Positions 31,969 to 40,345 of a stretch of 64,000 nucleotides of DNA are shown here, in pieces. The notes beneath the pieces are model-generated. The model was not told where the DNA came from, made no database searches, and worked only from the letters and a program-made list of their open reading frames with translations. The stretch spans positions 59,371 to 123,370 of the forward strand of contig JADYZP010000052.1 of the NCBI GenBank assembly GCA_020853025.1, in the 5' to 3' direction. Source of the DNA: Burkholderiales bacterium. Lineage in GTDB: Bacteria > Pseudomonadota > Gammaproteobacteria > Burkholderiales > Casimicrobiaceae. The first letter of the stretch is position 1. Each line of letters starts with the position of its first letter. The position numbers and the translations under genes were made by a program.

Positions 31969-33187
31969 GGCGGCTCATCCGGCGCCGGATGTTGGCGCGG
32001 ATCATCGGATAGTCGATCAGCGGCGCCATCACGTTCATGAACAGGATCACCAGCATCATCGCCTCCGGATACGCCGGATTGACCGCGCGTATCAGCACGA
32101 CCAGGATGCCGATGCCGATACCGAAGATCCACTTGCCTCGATCGGTGAACGGCGAGGTCACCGGGTCGGTCGCCATGAACACGGTACCAAAGGCCCAGCC
32201 ACCGAGCACCATGTGCCACCAGAACGGCATGCCGAAATAGGGATTGGTCGCCGAGCCGATCAGGTTGAACGCGCCGGACATCGCGACGGTGCCGAGCGCC
32301 ACGCCAGCCATCGTCCGCCAGGAGCCGATGCCGGTGGCGATCAGCACCCCGGCGCCGATCAGGCAGGCAAGCGCCGAGGTCTCGCCCATCGACCCCGGTT
32401 CGAGTCCGACGAAGGCGTTCCACCACGACAGGTCGAGCTTGGCGAAGGGCAGGCCGGCGTGCCGCAATTGCGCGAGCAGCGTCGCTCCGGAGAAGCCGTC
32501 GATCGCGTGCGCCGGGTCGACCGCTGTCCATACCTTGTCGCCAGAGATCGCCGCCGGGTAGGCGAAAAAGAGGAATGCGCGCGCGGCCAGCGCCGGATTG
32601 ACGAAGTTCATCCCGGTGCCGCCAAAGACTTCCTTCGCCAGCACGACGCCGAAGCTGATGCCCAGCGCCGCCTGCCACAGCGGCGTCGTCGGCGGCAGGA
32701 TCAGCGGAAACAGGATTCCAGTGACAAAGAAGCCTTCGTTGACCTCGACGCGACGGACGATCGCGAACAGCAGCTCCCACGACAGCCCGACGGCCATGGT
32801 CACGATGTACAACGGCAGGAAATACAGCGCGCCGTGAATCGTGCAGGCGACGATGCTCTGCGGCGAATAGCCGACGCCGAGCGCGCGCAGCACGTCGTGC
32901 CGCCAGCCATCCTGCGTCGCCGCCTTCGCCACGTCGAGCGCGAGATTGGCCTGCAGCCCGGTGTTGTACATCGCCATGAACACGCAGGGCAGCGCGGCGA
33001 TGACGACCAGCATCATCATCCGCTTCAGGTCCAGGGCATCACGGACGTGCGCGCCGCCGGCGGTCACCGCTGCCGGCGTGTAGAAAAACGTGTCCGCCGC
33101 CTCCCACAGCGGATACAGGCGTTCAAAACGACCGCCCTTCTCGAAATGACGGCCGACACGGTCGAGCATGGCGCGGAAGGCACGCAC
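31961..33187 (-). CDS. nqrB: Na+-NQR subunit B (covalent FMN, Na+ channel)
   Basis: A 408-residue subunit with about ten membrane helices. FSGATLLAQL is the covalent-FMN threonine site, and GGTGMNFVNPALAARAFLFFAYP is a family signature. It starts at GTG 33187, which shares its G with the nqrA TAG (TAGTG) and has AAGGAG upstream. It holds riboflavin and the Na+ path in characterised enzymes. Confidence 0.96.
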   Translation of the reverse strand: MRAFRAMLDRVGRHFEKGGRFERLYPLWEAADTFFYTPAAVTAGGAHVRDALDLKRMMMLVVIAALPCVFMAMYNTGLQANLALDVAKAATQDGWRHDVLRALGVGYSPQSIVACTIHGALYFLPLYIVTMAVGLSWELLFAIVRRVEVNEGFFVTGILFPLILPPTTPLWQAALGISFGVVLAKEVFGGTGMNFVNPALAARAFLFFAYPAAISGDKVWTAVDPAHAIDGFSGATLLAQLRHAGLPFAKLDLSWWNAFVGLEPGSMGETSALACLIGAGVLIATGIGSWRTMAGVALGTVAMSGAFNLIGSATNPYFGMPFWWHMVLGGWAFGTVFMATDPVTSPFTDRGKWIFGIGIGILVVLIRAVNPAYPEAMMLVILFMNVMAPLIDYPMIRANIRRRMSRRA

Positions 33188-34554
33188 TAGACCTGCTCCT
33201 TCTCGATGCGCTCGAGCGCCTGCCGCAGGAGCGGGCCGTATTCGACCTTGCCCGGGCACACGAAGGTGCACAAGGCGAGGTCCTCCTCGTCCAGCTCCAG
33301 CGCGCCCAGCTCGGTGGCGCGCTGATCGTCACCCATCAGCAGCGCCCGCAACAGAAACGTCGGCATCACGTCGAGCGGCATCACGCGCTCGTAAGCACCG
33401 AGCGGCACCATCGCCCGTACGCCACCGTGGGTCGTTGTCGTCAGCGGCAGCGCAGACTTGCGCCGCAGCGCGCCGAGCACCACATTGAATACCGAGAACT
33501 TGTCGCGGCCCGGCGCAATCCAGCCGAAGAGTTCGCGTTGGTCGCCTTCGGGAACGACCGCCACCTGCAGGTGATAGCGGCCGAGATAGCCGGTCTCCGC
33601 GCCGCTGGCGGTGCGGCCATCGAGTGCTGAGCCCGAGATGACCCGTTGCCTGCCGGGCTCGATTTCTCCCGCCACCAGCGCGTCCAGCGCCGCGCCCATG
33701 CGCACCCGCAGGTGGCGCGGGCGGCGCGCGCCTGGGCCCGCCAGCGTGATCACGCGTTCGACGTCGAGCGTTCCGGTCGTCAGCAGGCGGCCGATCGCTG
33801 CCACGTCCTGGTAGCCGATGTGCCAGGCGACGCGATCCGCGGCGGCCGGCGCCAGCACTTCGATGTGCACACCCGGCGTTCCGGCCGGATGCGGTCCCGC
33901 GAACTGCGCGGCGACCACACGTTCGAGTTCGGGCACGGCGATGCCGGCACCGGCGGCCATGCACACATAGGTGTTTCCCGTAGTCAATTTTGCAAGCGCC
34001 TCGATTCCCTCCAGGAAATCTGCGCTGCGTTTCGCGAGCACGGCATCGACGGCCGGCGCGTGCGGGCGGGTGTCCATCGCAGTGACGAAAATGGCGTGCG
34101 GCGACGAGTCCGGCGCCGGCACATGCGAAAAGGGTCGCGTGCGCAGCGCCGTCCACAGTCCCGATTCGACCAGCAGCGCGCGGACCGCGTCGGCGGACAG
34201 CGCGGCCACCGGCGCACCGGTGTACGAAGCGAAGGCAAGCTGCGCCTGCGGGCCATCGTCCGCCGCGACGGCGACGACCACCGACGTCAGCATGCGCCGC
34301 GCACCGCGGTGAATCGCGCTCACCGTGCCGGCGGCGGGTGACGTGAAGCGCAGACCGGAACCCTTCTTGTCGTCGAAGAGCACGGATCCGCGCAATACGC
34401 GGTCGCCGACCTCCACGCGCAGGCTCGGCTTCAGCCCGATGTAATCGGCGCCGAGCAGCGCGACCGATTCCGGCCGCGGCGTGGCGTCAACGACGGGCAG
34501 CGGTGCCCCGGCCAGTGGAATGTCGAGTCCCTTGGTGACCTGATGGACCGACAC
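33187..34554 (-). CDS. nqrA: Na+-NQR subunit A
   Basis: A 455-residue peripheral subunit, first gene of the operon. Family segments include VTKGLDIPLAGAP at the N-terminus and GLKPSLRVEVGDRV. The GTG at 34554 follows GGGAGG by six bases; it begins VSVHQVTKGLD, the normal start position. An FNR-like box with one mismatch lies about 125 bp upstream. Confidence 0.96.
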   Translation of the reverse strand: MSVHQVTKGLDIPLAGAPLPVVDATPRPESVALLGADYIGLKPSLRVEVGDRVLRGSVLFDDKKGSGLRFTSPAAGTVSAIHRGARRMLTSVVVAVAADDGPQAQLAFASYTGAPVAALSADAVRALLVESGLWTALRTRPFSHVPAPDSSPHAIFVTAMDTRPHAPAVDAVLAKRSADFLEGIEALAKLTTGNTYVCMAAGAGIAVPELERVVAAQFAGPHPAGTPGVHIEVLAPAAADRVAWHIGYQDVAAIGRLLTTGTLDVERVITLAGPGARRPRHLRVRMGAALDALVAGEIEPGRQRVISGSALDGRTASGAETGYLGRYHLQVAVVPEGDQRELFGWIAPGRDKFSVFNVVLGALRRKSALPLTTTTHGGVRAMVPLGAYERVMPLDVMPTFLLRALLMGDDQRATELGALELDEEDLALCTFVCPGKVEYGPLLRQALERIEKEQV

Positions 34555-34673
34555 CGCGCAACCTCCCTCTCGTCCGATGACATCCTCCCGCGACACCCGG
34601 CACTCCTACCCGCAGGCCGGCGCACGGTCGCCTGTTTTGCAGGGCAGCTTAACGGGCCGGCCGCCGGAGAATG

Positions 34674-34687
34674 TTGATCGAGGGCAA
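34674..34687 (-). promoter_or_regulatory. Weak FNR-like box upstream of nqrA
   Basis: TTGAT-CGAG-GGCAA has one mismatch to the TTGAY-N4-RTCAA pattern, in the second half. It lies about 125 bp upstream of the nqrA GTG, comparable to the spacing at hoxK, but no convincing -10 was found at the matching distance. Confidence 0.3.
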
Positions 34688-34702
34688 AGCCGGCGCAGGC
34701 CT

Positions 34703-36748
34703 TCACCCCGCGCGCGGAGCCTCGTCGCTTGCCGTGCCATCGCGCTGCATCGCCATTGCCACCAGCTCCGCGATATCGCGCGTCTCGATGGCGCCGACAC
34801 GGTCAAGTGCGGAAATGCCGTCGGCGATCATGACCGCGCAATACGGACACGCGGTCGCGATCGTCGTCGGCGACAGCGGCAGCGCCTGCTCGACGCGCAG
34901 GACGTTGATCCGGCGGCCGATGGTCTCCTCGAGCCACATCCGACCACCGCCGGCACCGCAGCACATCGCCTTCTCGCGATGCAACGCAAACTCGAGCGGC
35001 GCGTCGGACACGAGCGCGCGCAGGATCCTGCGCGGCGCCTCGTATTCGCCGTTGTGGCGGCTCAGGTAGCAGGGCTCATGGTAGATGACGCGTTCGGGTC
35101 CCGGCACGAGCGTGAGGCGGCGCTCATCGAGCAGCTTCGCGATCAGCTGCGTGTGGTGCAGCACTTCGTAGCGACCGCCGAACTCCGGGTATTCGTTCTT
35201 CAGCGAATTGAACGCATGCGGGTCGCAAGCGACAATGCGGGTAACCCCGAGTTCGCGCAGCGTTCCTGCCAGAGCCTTCGCCGTTTCCTGGAACAGGAGC
35301 TCGTTGCCTGCGCGGCGCACGCATTCGCCGGTGGAGGTTTCGCGGGCGCCGAGGATGCCGAATTCGACGCCGGCCTGTTGCATGATCGCGACCAGCGCAC
35401 GCGCGATCCGCTGGCCGCGTGGATCGAAGGACGCCGCCGACCCCACGTAGAAGAGGTAGTCGAGTCGGGCGACGTCGCCGGCGTCGCGGACAATCGCGAC
35501 ATCCAGATCGCGCGCCCAGTCGCCGCGCGTGTCGGCGGCGAAGCCCCACGGATTGCTCTGCGCCTCGTAGGCGGCGAAGACCGCCTTCAACGCGTGCGGA
35601 AACTCGCCGTCCATCAGCACGCGGTGCTGGCGCATCCGGTAGAACTTCGGCAGGTGCTCGAGCTCGATCGGGCATGCGGCCTCGCAATAGCCGCAAGTCG
35701 TGCACGCCCACAACGTGTCGTCGCCGATGACGCTGGGCACCAGCGGCGGCAGCGAATCTTCGGCAGCGGGTGCCGCCAGGATCGTGCCGCGCTGTGCCAG
35801 CAGATGCTGCTTGACGCTGTCATTCACCTGCTTCAGCGACAATGGCTTGCCGGTGAGAAACGTCGGACAGGCGTCCTTGCAGCGGCCGCATTCGGTGCAG
35901 GTGAACGCATCGAGCCCCTCCTTCCACGTCAGATCACGTGCGCTGCGGACGCCGATGCGCATCGACTCGGCGTCGGCATCGTCGGCGTAGACGGCCTCGA
36001 GATCGACCGCAGGCACCGAGTTCGCTGGCCGCCCCCGATGAAAGTAGAGCACCGGCAGCGCGGTGACGATGTGGAAGTGTTCGCCGACCGGCAGCAGCAC
36101 CAGGAAAGCGAGCACGACGACGAGTTGCGTCCAGTAGGCAAGCTGGTAGCCCGTGTGCAGCGCAGCCGGCGACAATGTTGCGAATGCGGAAGCGATTGCC
36201 GATCCGGCGAAGGCGAAAGAGCGCTCGTGCCCGATGCCGGCATCGCTGTCGGCATGGAGCGCGAAGCGAAAGCCGTCGAAGGCCAGATCGCTGACCATGA
36301 TCGCCAGGATCAGCGACAGGATCAGGAGCGCCTCGCGGTTGGGCTCGAGTCTCGCTGGGCGCCGGACGTAGCGCCGCCAGAACGCATAGCCGAGCGCGGC
36401 CAGCACGGCGATTTCGATGCCGTCCTTCATGGCGGCGAACGCGCCACCGAACACTCCCGGGTAGGTGAAGGGCTCGTAATAGCCGATGGCGATCAATTGC
36501 AGCTTGCGGAGGAGCAGCCCCAGAAAACCCAGGAAGATGATCGTGTGCATGAGTCCGGGCTTCCAGTCGCGCGCGAGCATCCGCCGCTGCAGCAGGCCAT
36601 TGACGACGACAGCGGAGAGCCGCGACCAGGGCCGGTCGAAGCGGTTCTCGGGTGCCAGGCGCGCGACTATGGCCAGCTTGCGCGCGACAAGCCAGCCGAA
36701 CCCGGCGAAGGCGGCCAGCAGCAGCAGGCTGGTGGCGACCGGATTCAC
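34703..36748 (-). CDS. Membrane iron-sulfur/CCG-domain oxidoreductase (EMO/HdrD-like)
   Basis: A protein of about 681 residues. The N-terminal third is membrane-embedded like NarI, with helices and histidines (GLMHTIIFLG, EHFHIVTALP) for b hemes. Next come two [4Fe-4S] motifs, CTECGRCKDACP and CTTCGYCEAACP, and then CCG-type domains (CDPHAFNS, HEPCYLSRHN, CCGAGGG, CPYC) as in HdrD/GlpC/LutA. This layout matches membrane oxidoreductases proposed to link electron-transfer flavoprotein to menaquinone (EMO). No etfAB is present here, so the electron donor is uncertain. No ATG start exists; GTG 36748 is taken, with GTG 36829 an alternative. It lies downstream of nuoN and upstream of nqrA. Confidence 0.82.
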   Translation of the reverse strand: MNPVATSLLLLAAFAGFGWLVARKLAIVARLAPENRFDRPWSRLSAVVVNGLLQRRMLARDWKPGLMHTIIFLGFLGLLLRKLQLIAIGYYEPFTYPGVFGGAFAAMKDGIEIAVLAALGYAFWRRYVRRPARLEPNREALLILSLILAIMVSDLAFDGFRFALHADSDAGIGHERSFAFAGSAIASAFATLSPAALHTGYQLAYWTQLVVVLAFLVLLPVGEHFHIVTALPVLYFHRGRPANSVPAVDLEAVYADDADAESMRIGVRSARDLTWKEGLDAFTCTECGRCKDACPTFLTGKPLSLKQVNDSVKQHLLAQRGTILAAPAAEDSLPPLVPSVIGDDTLWACTTCGYCEAACPIELEHLPKFYRMRQHRVLMDGEFPHALKAVFAAYEAQSNPWGFAADTRGDWARDLDVAIVRDAGDVARLDYLFYVGSAASFDPRGQRIARALVAIMQQAGVEFGILGARETSTGECVRRAGNELLFQETAKALAGTLRELGVTRIVACDPHAFNSLKNEYPEFGGRYEVLHHTQLIAKLLDERRLTLVPGPERVIYHEPCYLSRHNGEYEAPRRILRALVSDAPLEFALHREKAMCCGAGGGRMWLEETIGRRINVLRVEQALPLSPTTIATACPYCAVMIADGISALDRVGAIETRDIAELVAMAMQRDGTASDEAPRAG

Positions 36749-36885
36749 CGTGAATGCCCATCGCAGCGCGCGAAGTTGGCGCAGGCGCAGTGGATCGCGG
36801 TCGGTGCGCAGTACACTTGCCGCACGCACCCGCGGCGCGATGCACGCGAGCCACCATGGCGCGATGTACGCGAAGGAGACCCACG

Positions 36886-37365
36886 ATGACCAAGCAAACC
36901 CGGCTGGAAGTACTGCGGATGCACCCGTTCGTCGAGGAGTTCGCACCTGCGCACCTCGCGCGGCTGGAAGCGCTCGCCCGAGAAGTGCATTTCGTCCGCG
37001 ACCAGGTCGTCTTCCACGAAGGTGACGAATGTCACGACTTCTTTCTGCTCGTAAAAGGGCGCGTCGCGCTCGAAATCGAGGAGCCCGACCATACGCTGCG
37101 CGTGCAGACGTTGACCGGCGGCGACGAACTCGGTTGGTCGGCATTGCTGATGGGTCGAGGCAAGCACTTCCAGGCGCGTGCGCTGGAGGACGTCGAGGCG
37201 CTGGCCTTCGACGGCGCCGAACTGCTCGCCGCTTGCGGCGACGACACGGCCTTCGGCTATGCGCTGATGTACCGGATGCTGGGCATCGTCTCCGAGCGCC
37301 TGCAGGCAACGCGACTGCAGGTGCACGACATGTACTCGCCCGTCGCCAAGCGTGCTGGCAACTGA
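36886..37365 (+). CDS. Second stand-alone cyclic-nucleotide-binding-domain protein (no HTH)
   Basis: A 159-residue protein that is a CRP-like beta-roll (DQVVFHEGDECHDFFLLVKGRVALEI, TGGDELGWSALL) plus a terminal helix (MYRMLGIVSERLQATRLQVHDMY). No DNA-binding domain follows. AAGGAG precedes the ATG. It is divergent from the CCG-domain oxidoreductase and convergent to nuoN. It resembles in layout the protein at 21629-22114, though the sequences differ. Such proteins may sense a small molecule or bind partners; the function is unknown. Confidence 0.85.
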   Translation: MTKQTRLEVLRMHPFVEEFAPAHLARLEALAREVHFVRDQVVFHEGDECHDFFLLVKGRVALEIEEPDHTLRVQTLTGGDELGWSALLMGRGKHFQARALEDVEALAFDGAELLAACGDDTAFGYALMYRMLGIVSERLQATRLQVHDMYSPVAKRAGN

Positions 37366-37410
37366 CGCGGCAACTGACGTATTCACGCGGCCCTCACGAT
37401 TGGCACGCAG

Positions 37411-38805
37411 CTAGACGCGGCCGATCACCCAGCCGGGAAACACGGCGAGCAGCAGCACCGGAATCAGGCAGACGAGGCTGGTCACGACGGCCGCGCCGCG
37501 ATCCTGCCGCGCGCCCGCGGCAGCCTCCCCGGGACTCATGAACATGAGCTGGATCACGCGCAAGTAGAAGTAGATGCCCAGGTAGCTGCCGACCAGACCC
37601 AGCACCGCGTACGTCGTGTAACCGGCGGCCATCACGTTCTTGAAGACCAGGAACTTGGCGATGAACCCCGGCAGCGGCGGGATTCCCGCCAGCGACAGCA
37701 TCGCGATGCCGATCATCAGCGCGCCGAAGCGATCGCGGTGGAACAGCCCCGCCAGCCGGTCGAGGCGATCGCGCGACGCGTCGTCGCTACCGCGCGGCAG
37801 ACCGGCAAAGGCGAGCAGGTTCATAAGTCCGTAGACGACGACGTAGAACAGTACCGCCTGGTAGCGGCCAGGACCATCACCGAGGAGCGCGTAGTACAGG
37901 AAGCCGGCGTGGGCAATCGACGAATAGGCGATCATCCGCCGGAAGCTCGTCTGCCGCATGGCGGCGAGATTGCCCCAGACGATCGACGCCAGCGGCAGGA
38001 TCGCGAAAGCATCCACGAGCGTGCCTGACAGCGGTGCCGCGCCGACGATGCGCAGCACGGCGAGCAGGATCGCCGCCTTGACGATGGTCGCCATGAAGGC
38101 GGTGACCGGCACACTCGCGCCTTCGTAGGCATCGGGTGCCCAGGCATGGAAGGGAACCACCGCCGCCTTGATGAAAAAGGCGATCATCAGCAGTATCAGT
38201 GCCGCAATCGCCATCGGGTCGGGCACGACCATCGCCGCAGTGAACGAAGACAGCGACAGCGATCCGCTACCGCCATAGAGCAACGCCACCGCCAGCAGGA
38301 AGGTGGCGGTGGCGGTGCCGCCCAGCACCAGGTATTTGAGCGCCGCCTCGAGACTTCGCGTGCGCGCATGCCCATGCGCCATCAGCACCAGCACGTAGAC
38401 CGGCAGCGACAGCAATTCGAGTCCCAGGAACACCGTGAGAAAGCTGTCGGCGGAGAGGAGCAGGCAGGCACCGTAGAGCGATGACAGCAGCAGCACGTGA
38501 TAGGGAACGTTGTTGCCGAAGTCGTCGCGCGAAAGCAGCAGCACCGGCAGCGCCAGTGCCAGTACCACCGACTTGGCAAGCGAACTTTCCGGATCGGTCG
38601 AAAACTCGCCCGGAAACGGATGGGCGACGTAACCCGTTGCGTAGAGCAGCACGGCGGCACAGGCCGCGGCGGCCACGAAGAACAGCGCCAGGGTCGTCGC
38701 CCCGCGCGGCCTCGACACGACGATTTCCACGAGCAAAAGGACGACGATTCCGAGCAGCAGAATGTTCTCCGACGCGAGCGCCGTGGCGATGGTGAGCCAG
38801 TTCAT
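37411..38805 (-). CDS. nuoN: NADH-quinone oxidoreductase subunit N
   Basis: A 464-residue antiporter-like membrane subunit, last gene of the nuo operon. It has about fourteen helices; KAAVVPFHAWAPDAYEGA and YSSIAHAGF carry the conserved Lys and His of the proton path. It starts at the ATG MNWLTIATALA just after nuoM. Confidence 0.96.
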   Translation of the reverse strand: MNWLTIATALASENILLLGIVVLLLVEIVVSRPRGATTLALFFVAAAACAAVLLYATGYVAHPFPGEFSTDPESSLAKSVVLALALPVLLLSRDDFGNNVPYHVLLLSSLYGACLLLSADSFLTVFLGLELLSLPVYVLVLMAHGHARTRSLEAALKYLVLGGTATATFLLAVALLYGGSGSLSLSSFTAAMVVPDPMAIAALILLMIAFFIKAAVVPFHAWAPDAYEGASVPVTAFMATIVKAAILLAVLRIVGAAPLSGTLVDAFAILPLASIVWGNLAAMRQTSFRRMIAYSSIAHAGFLYYALLGDGPGRYQAVLFYVVVYGLMNLLAFAGLPRGSDDASRDRLDRLAGLFHRDRFGALMIGIAMLSLAGIPPLPGFIAKFLVFKNVMAAGYTTYAVLGLVGSYLGIYFYLRVIQLMFMSPGEAAAGARQDRGAAVVTSLVCLIPVLLLAVFPGWVIGRV

Positions 38806-38815
38806 CGCGGCAGCC

Positions 38816-40345
38816 TCACCGTGGCATCCGCGGCACGAGAATGAGCGCGCGGAATTCCTGCGCGGCGAGCTCGGATTTGCGCATCGGCCCATCCGGGAAC
38901 AAGCCGAGGGCGAAGACCGCGGCCACGATCGCGCCCAGGATCAGCTTCTCGCGCCAGACGAGGTCCATCACCGGTGCATGTGGCAGCTTCTCGGGGCCGA
39001 ACAGGAACGACTTCGCGAAGCGCAGCATGTACAGCGCGCTCAGTACGACGCCGGCGACCGCCGCGGCGCTCATCAGCAGCGGGAACACCGCGCCGTCCTG
39101 ATACTGTCGCCAGCCGGTGGTGGCGGTACCGAGCAGCACCAGGAACTCGCCGGTGAAGCCGCTGGTCGTCGGCAAGCCGATCGATGCCAGCGTAAGCACC
39201 ATAAAAAACACCGAGTAGATCGGCAGCGCACGGGCGAGCCCTCCATAGGCGGCAAGTTCCCGGGTATGACAACGCTCGTAGATCATGCCGACCATCAGGA
39301 ACAGCCCGCCTGCCGTGAGTCCGTGGCTCACCATCTGGATCACCGCGCCCTGGATACCGATGATGTCGAGGCTGATGAGCCCCAGCATCACGTAGCCCAG
39401 GTGACTGATCGAAGAATAGGCGATGATCTTCTTGATGTCGTTTTGCACCAGCGCGAGGCAGGCGCCGTAGATGATGCTGACTACCGCGAGCGACATGAAC
39501 AGCGGTGTCAGCTGTCGCGTCGCGTCGGGGAACAGCGGGAAGCCGAGCTTCATGAATCCGTAGCTTCCCATCTTCAGCAATACGCCGGCCAGGATTACCG
39601 ACCCGGCCGTCGGTGCCTCCACGTGGGCTTGCGGCAGCCAGGTGTGCAGCGGCACCATCGGCATCTTGATGGCAAAGGACAGCGCGAAGGCCGACAGCAA
39701 CGTCAACTGCACCGGCCGCGGCAGCCGCGCGCGGGTCAGGTCGGCAAACGCGAAGGACAGCTCGCCCGACGGCGACTGCAGCATATAGACCAGGTAGATG
39801 ATCGCCGCCAGCATCAGGATGCTGCCGAATGCCGTGTAGAGCACGAATTTGAATGTCGCGTAGATGCGCCGCTCGCCCCCCCAGATGCCGATGATGAGAA
39901 ACATCGGGATCATCATCGTTTCCCAGAACAGATAGAACAGAAACAGGTCCTGGGCGACGAAGGCGCCCAGCATCGCGAACTGGAGCAGCAGCACCATGCA
40001 ATAGAAGAACTTCAGGTCCTTGCGGATCGCGCTGAATGCTCCCGCCACGACCAGCGGACCCAGGAACACCGTCAGCAGCACGAGCAGCACGTTGTAGCCA
40101 TCGAGGCCGATCGCGTACTGAACGCCCCAGGCGGGAATCCAGGCAATGTGCGTCGCGAACTGCAACCCCACCGTCGCCGCGTCGAAGCGCAGGTACAGCG
40201 CACCTCCGATAACGAACTGCGCGAGCGTCACGACAAGCGCGACCGCGCGGATCGCATCCTCCTTCAGCGAAGGCAGCGCCAGCAGCAACGCGACGCCCGC
40301 GACCGGCAGTAGCAGCATCACGTTGAGCCAGGTCGCGTCAGCCAC
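38816..40345 (-). CDS. nuoM: NADH-quinone oxidoreductase subunit M
   Basis: A 509-residue antiporter-like subunit. Family motifs include KMPMVPLHTWLPQAHVEAPTAGSVILAG and YSSISHLGYVMLG. The start is taken as GTG 40345, overlapping nuoL by 8 bp. It pumps protons within the membrane arm of complex I. Confidence 0.96.
   Translation of the reverse strand: MADATWLNVMLLLPVAGVALLLALPSLKEDAIRAVALVVTLAQFVIGGALYLRFDAATVGLQFATHIAWIPAWGVQYAIGLDGYNVLLVLLTVFLGPLVVAGAFSAIRKDLKFFYCMVLLLQFAMLGAFVAQDLFLFYLFWETMMIPMFLIIGIWGGERRIYATFKFVLYTAFGSILMLAAIIYLVYMLQSPSGELSFAFADLTRARLPRPVQLTLLSAFALSFAIKMPMVPLHTWLPQAHVEAPTAGSVILAGVLLKMGSYGFMKLGFPLFPDATRQLTPLFMSLAVVSIIYGACLALVQNDIKKIIAYSSISHLGYVMLGLISLDIIGIQGAVIQMVSHGLTAGGLFLMVGMIYERCHTRELAAYGGLARALPIYSVFFMVLTLASIGLPTTSGFTGEFLVLLGTATTGWRQYQDGAVFPLLMSAAAVAGVVLSALYMLRFAKSFLFGPEKLPHAPVMDLVWREKLILGAIVAAVFALGLFPDGPMRKSELAAQEFRALILVPRMPR

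Noticed and set aside
36743-36755. Palindrome ATTCAC-C-GTGAAT near the start of the CCG-domain gene
   Set aside because: It overlaps the proposed GTG start codon and is short; one such palindrome is not surprising in 64 kb.
37357-37379. Tandem repeat of GGCAACTGACG at the end of the second cyclic-nucleotide-domain gene
   Set aside because: Only two 11-base copies across the stop codon, most likely a local duplication without function.
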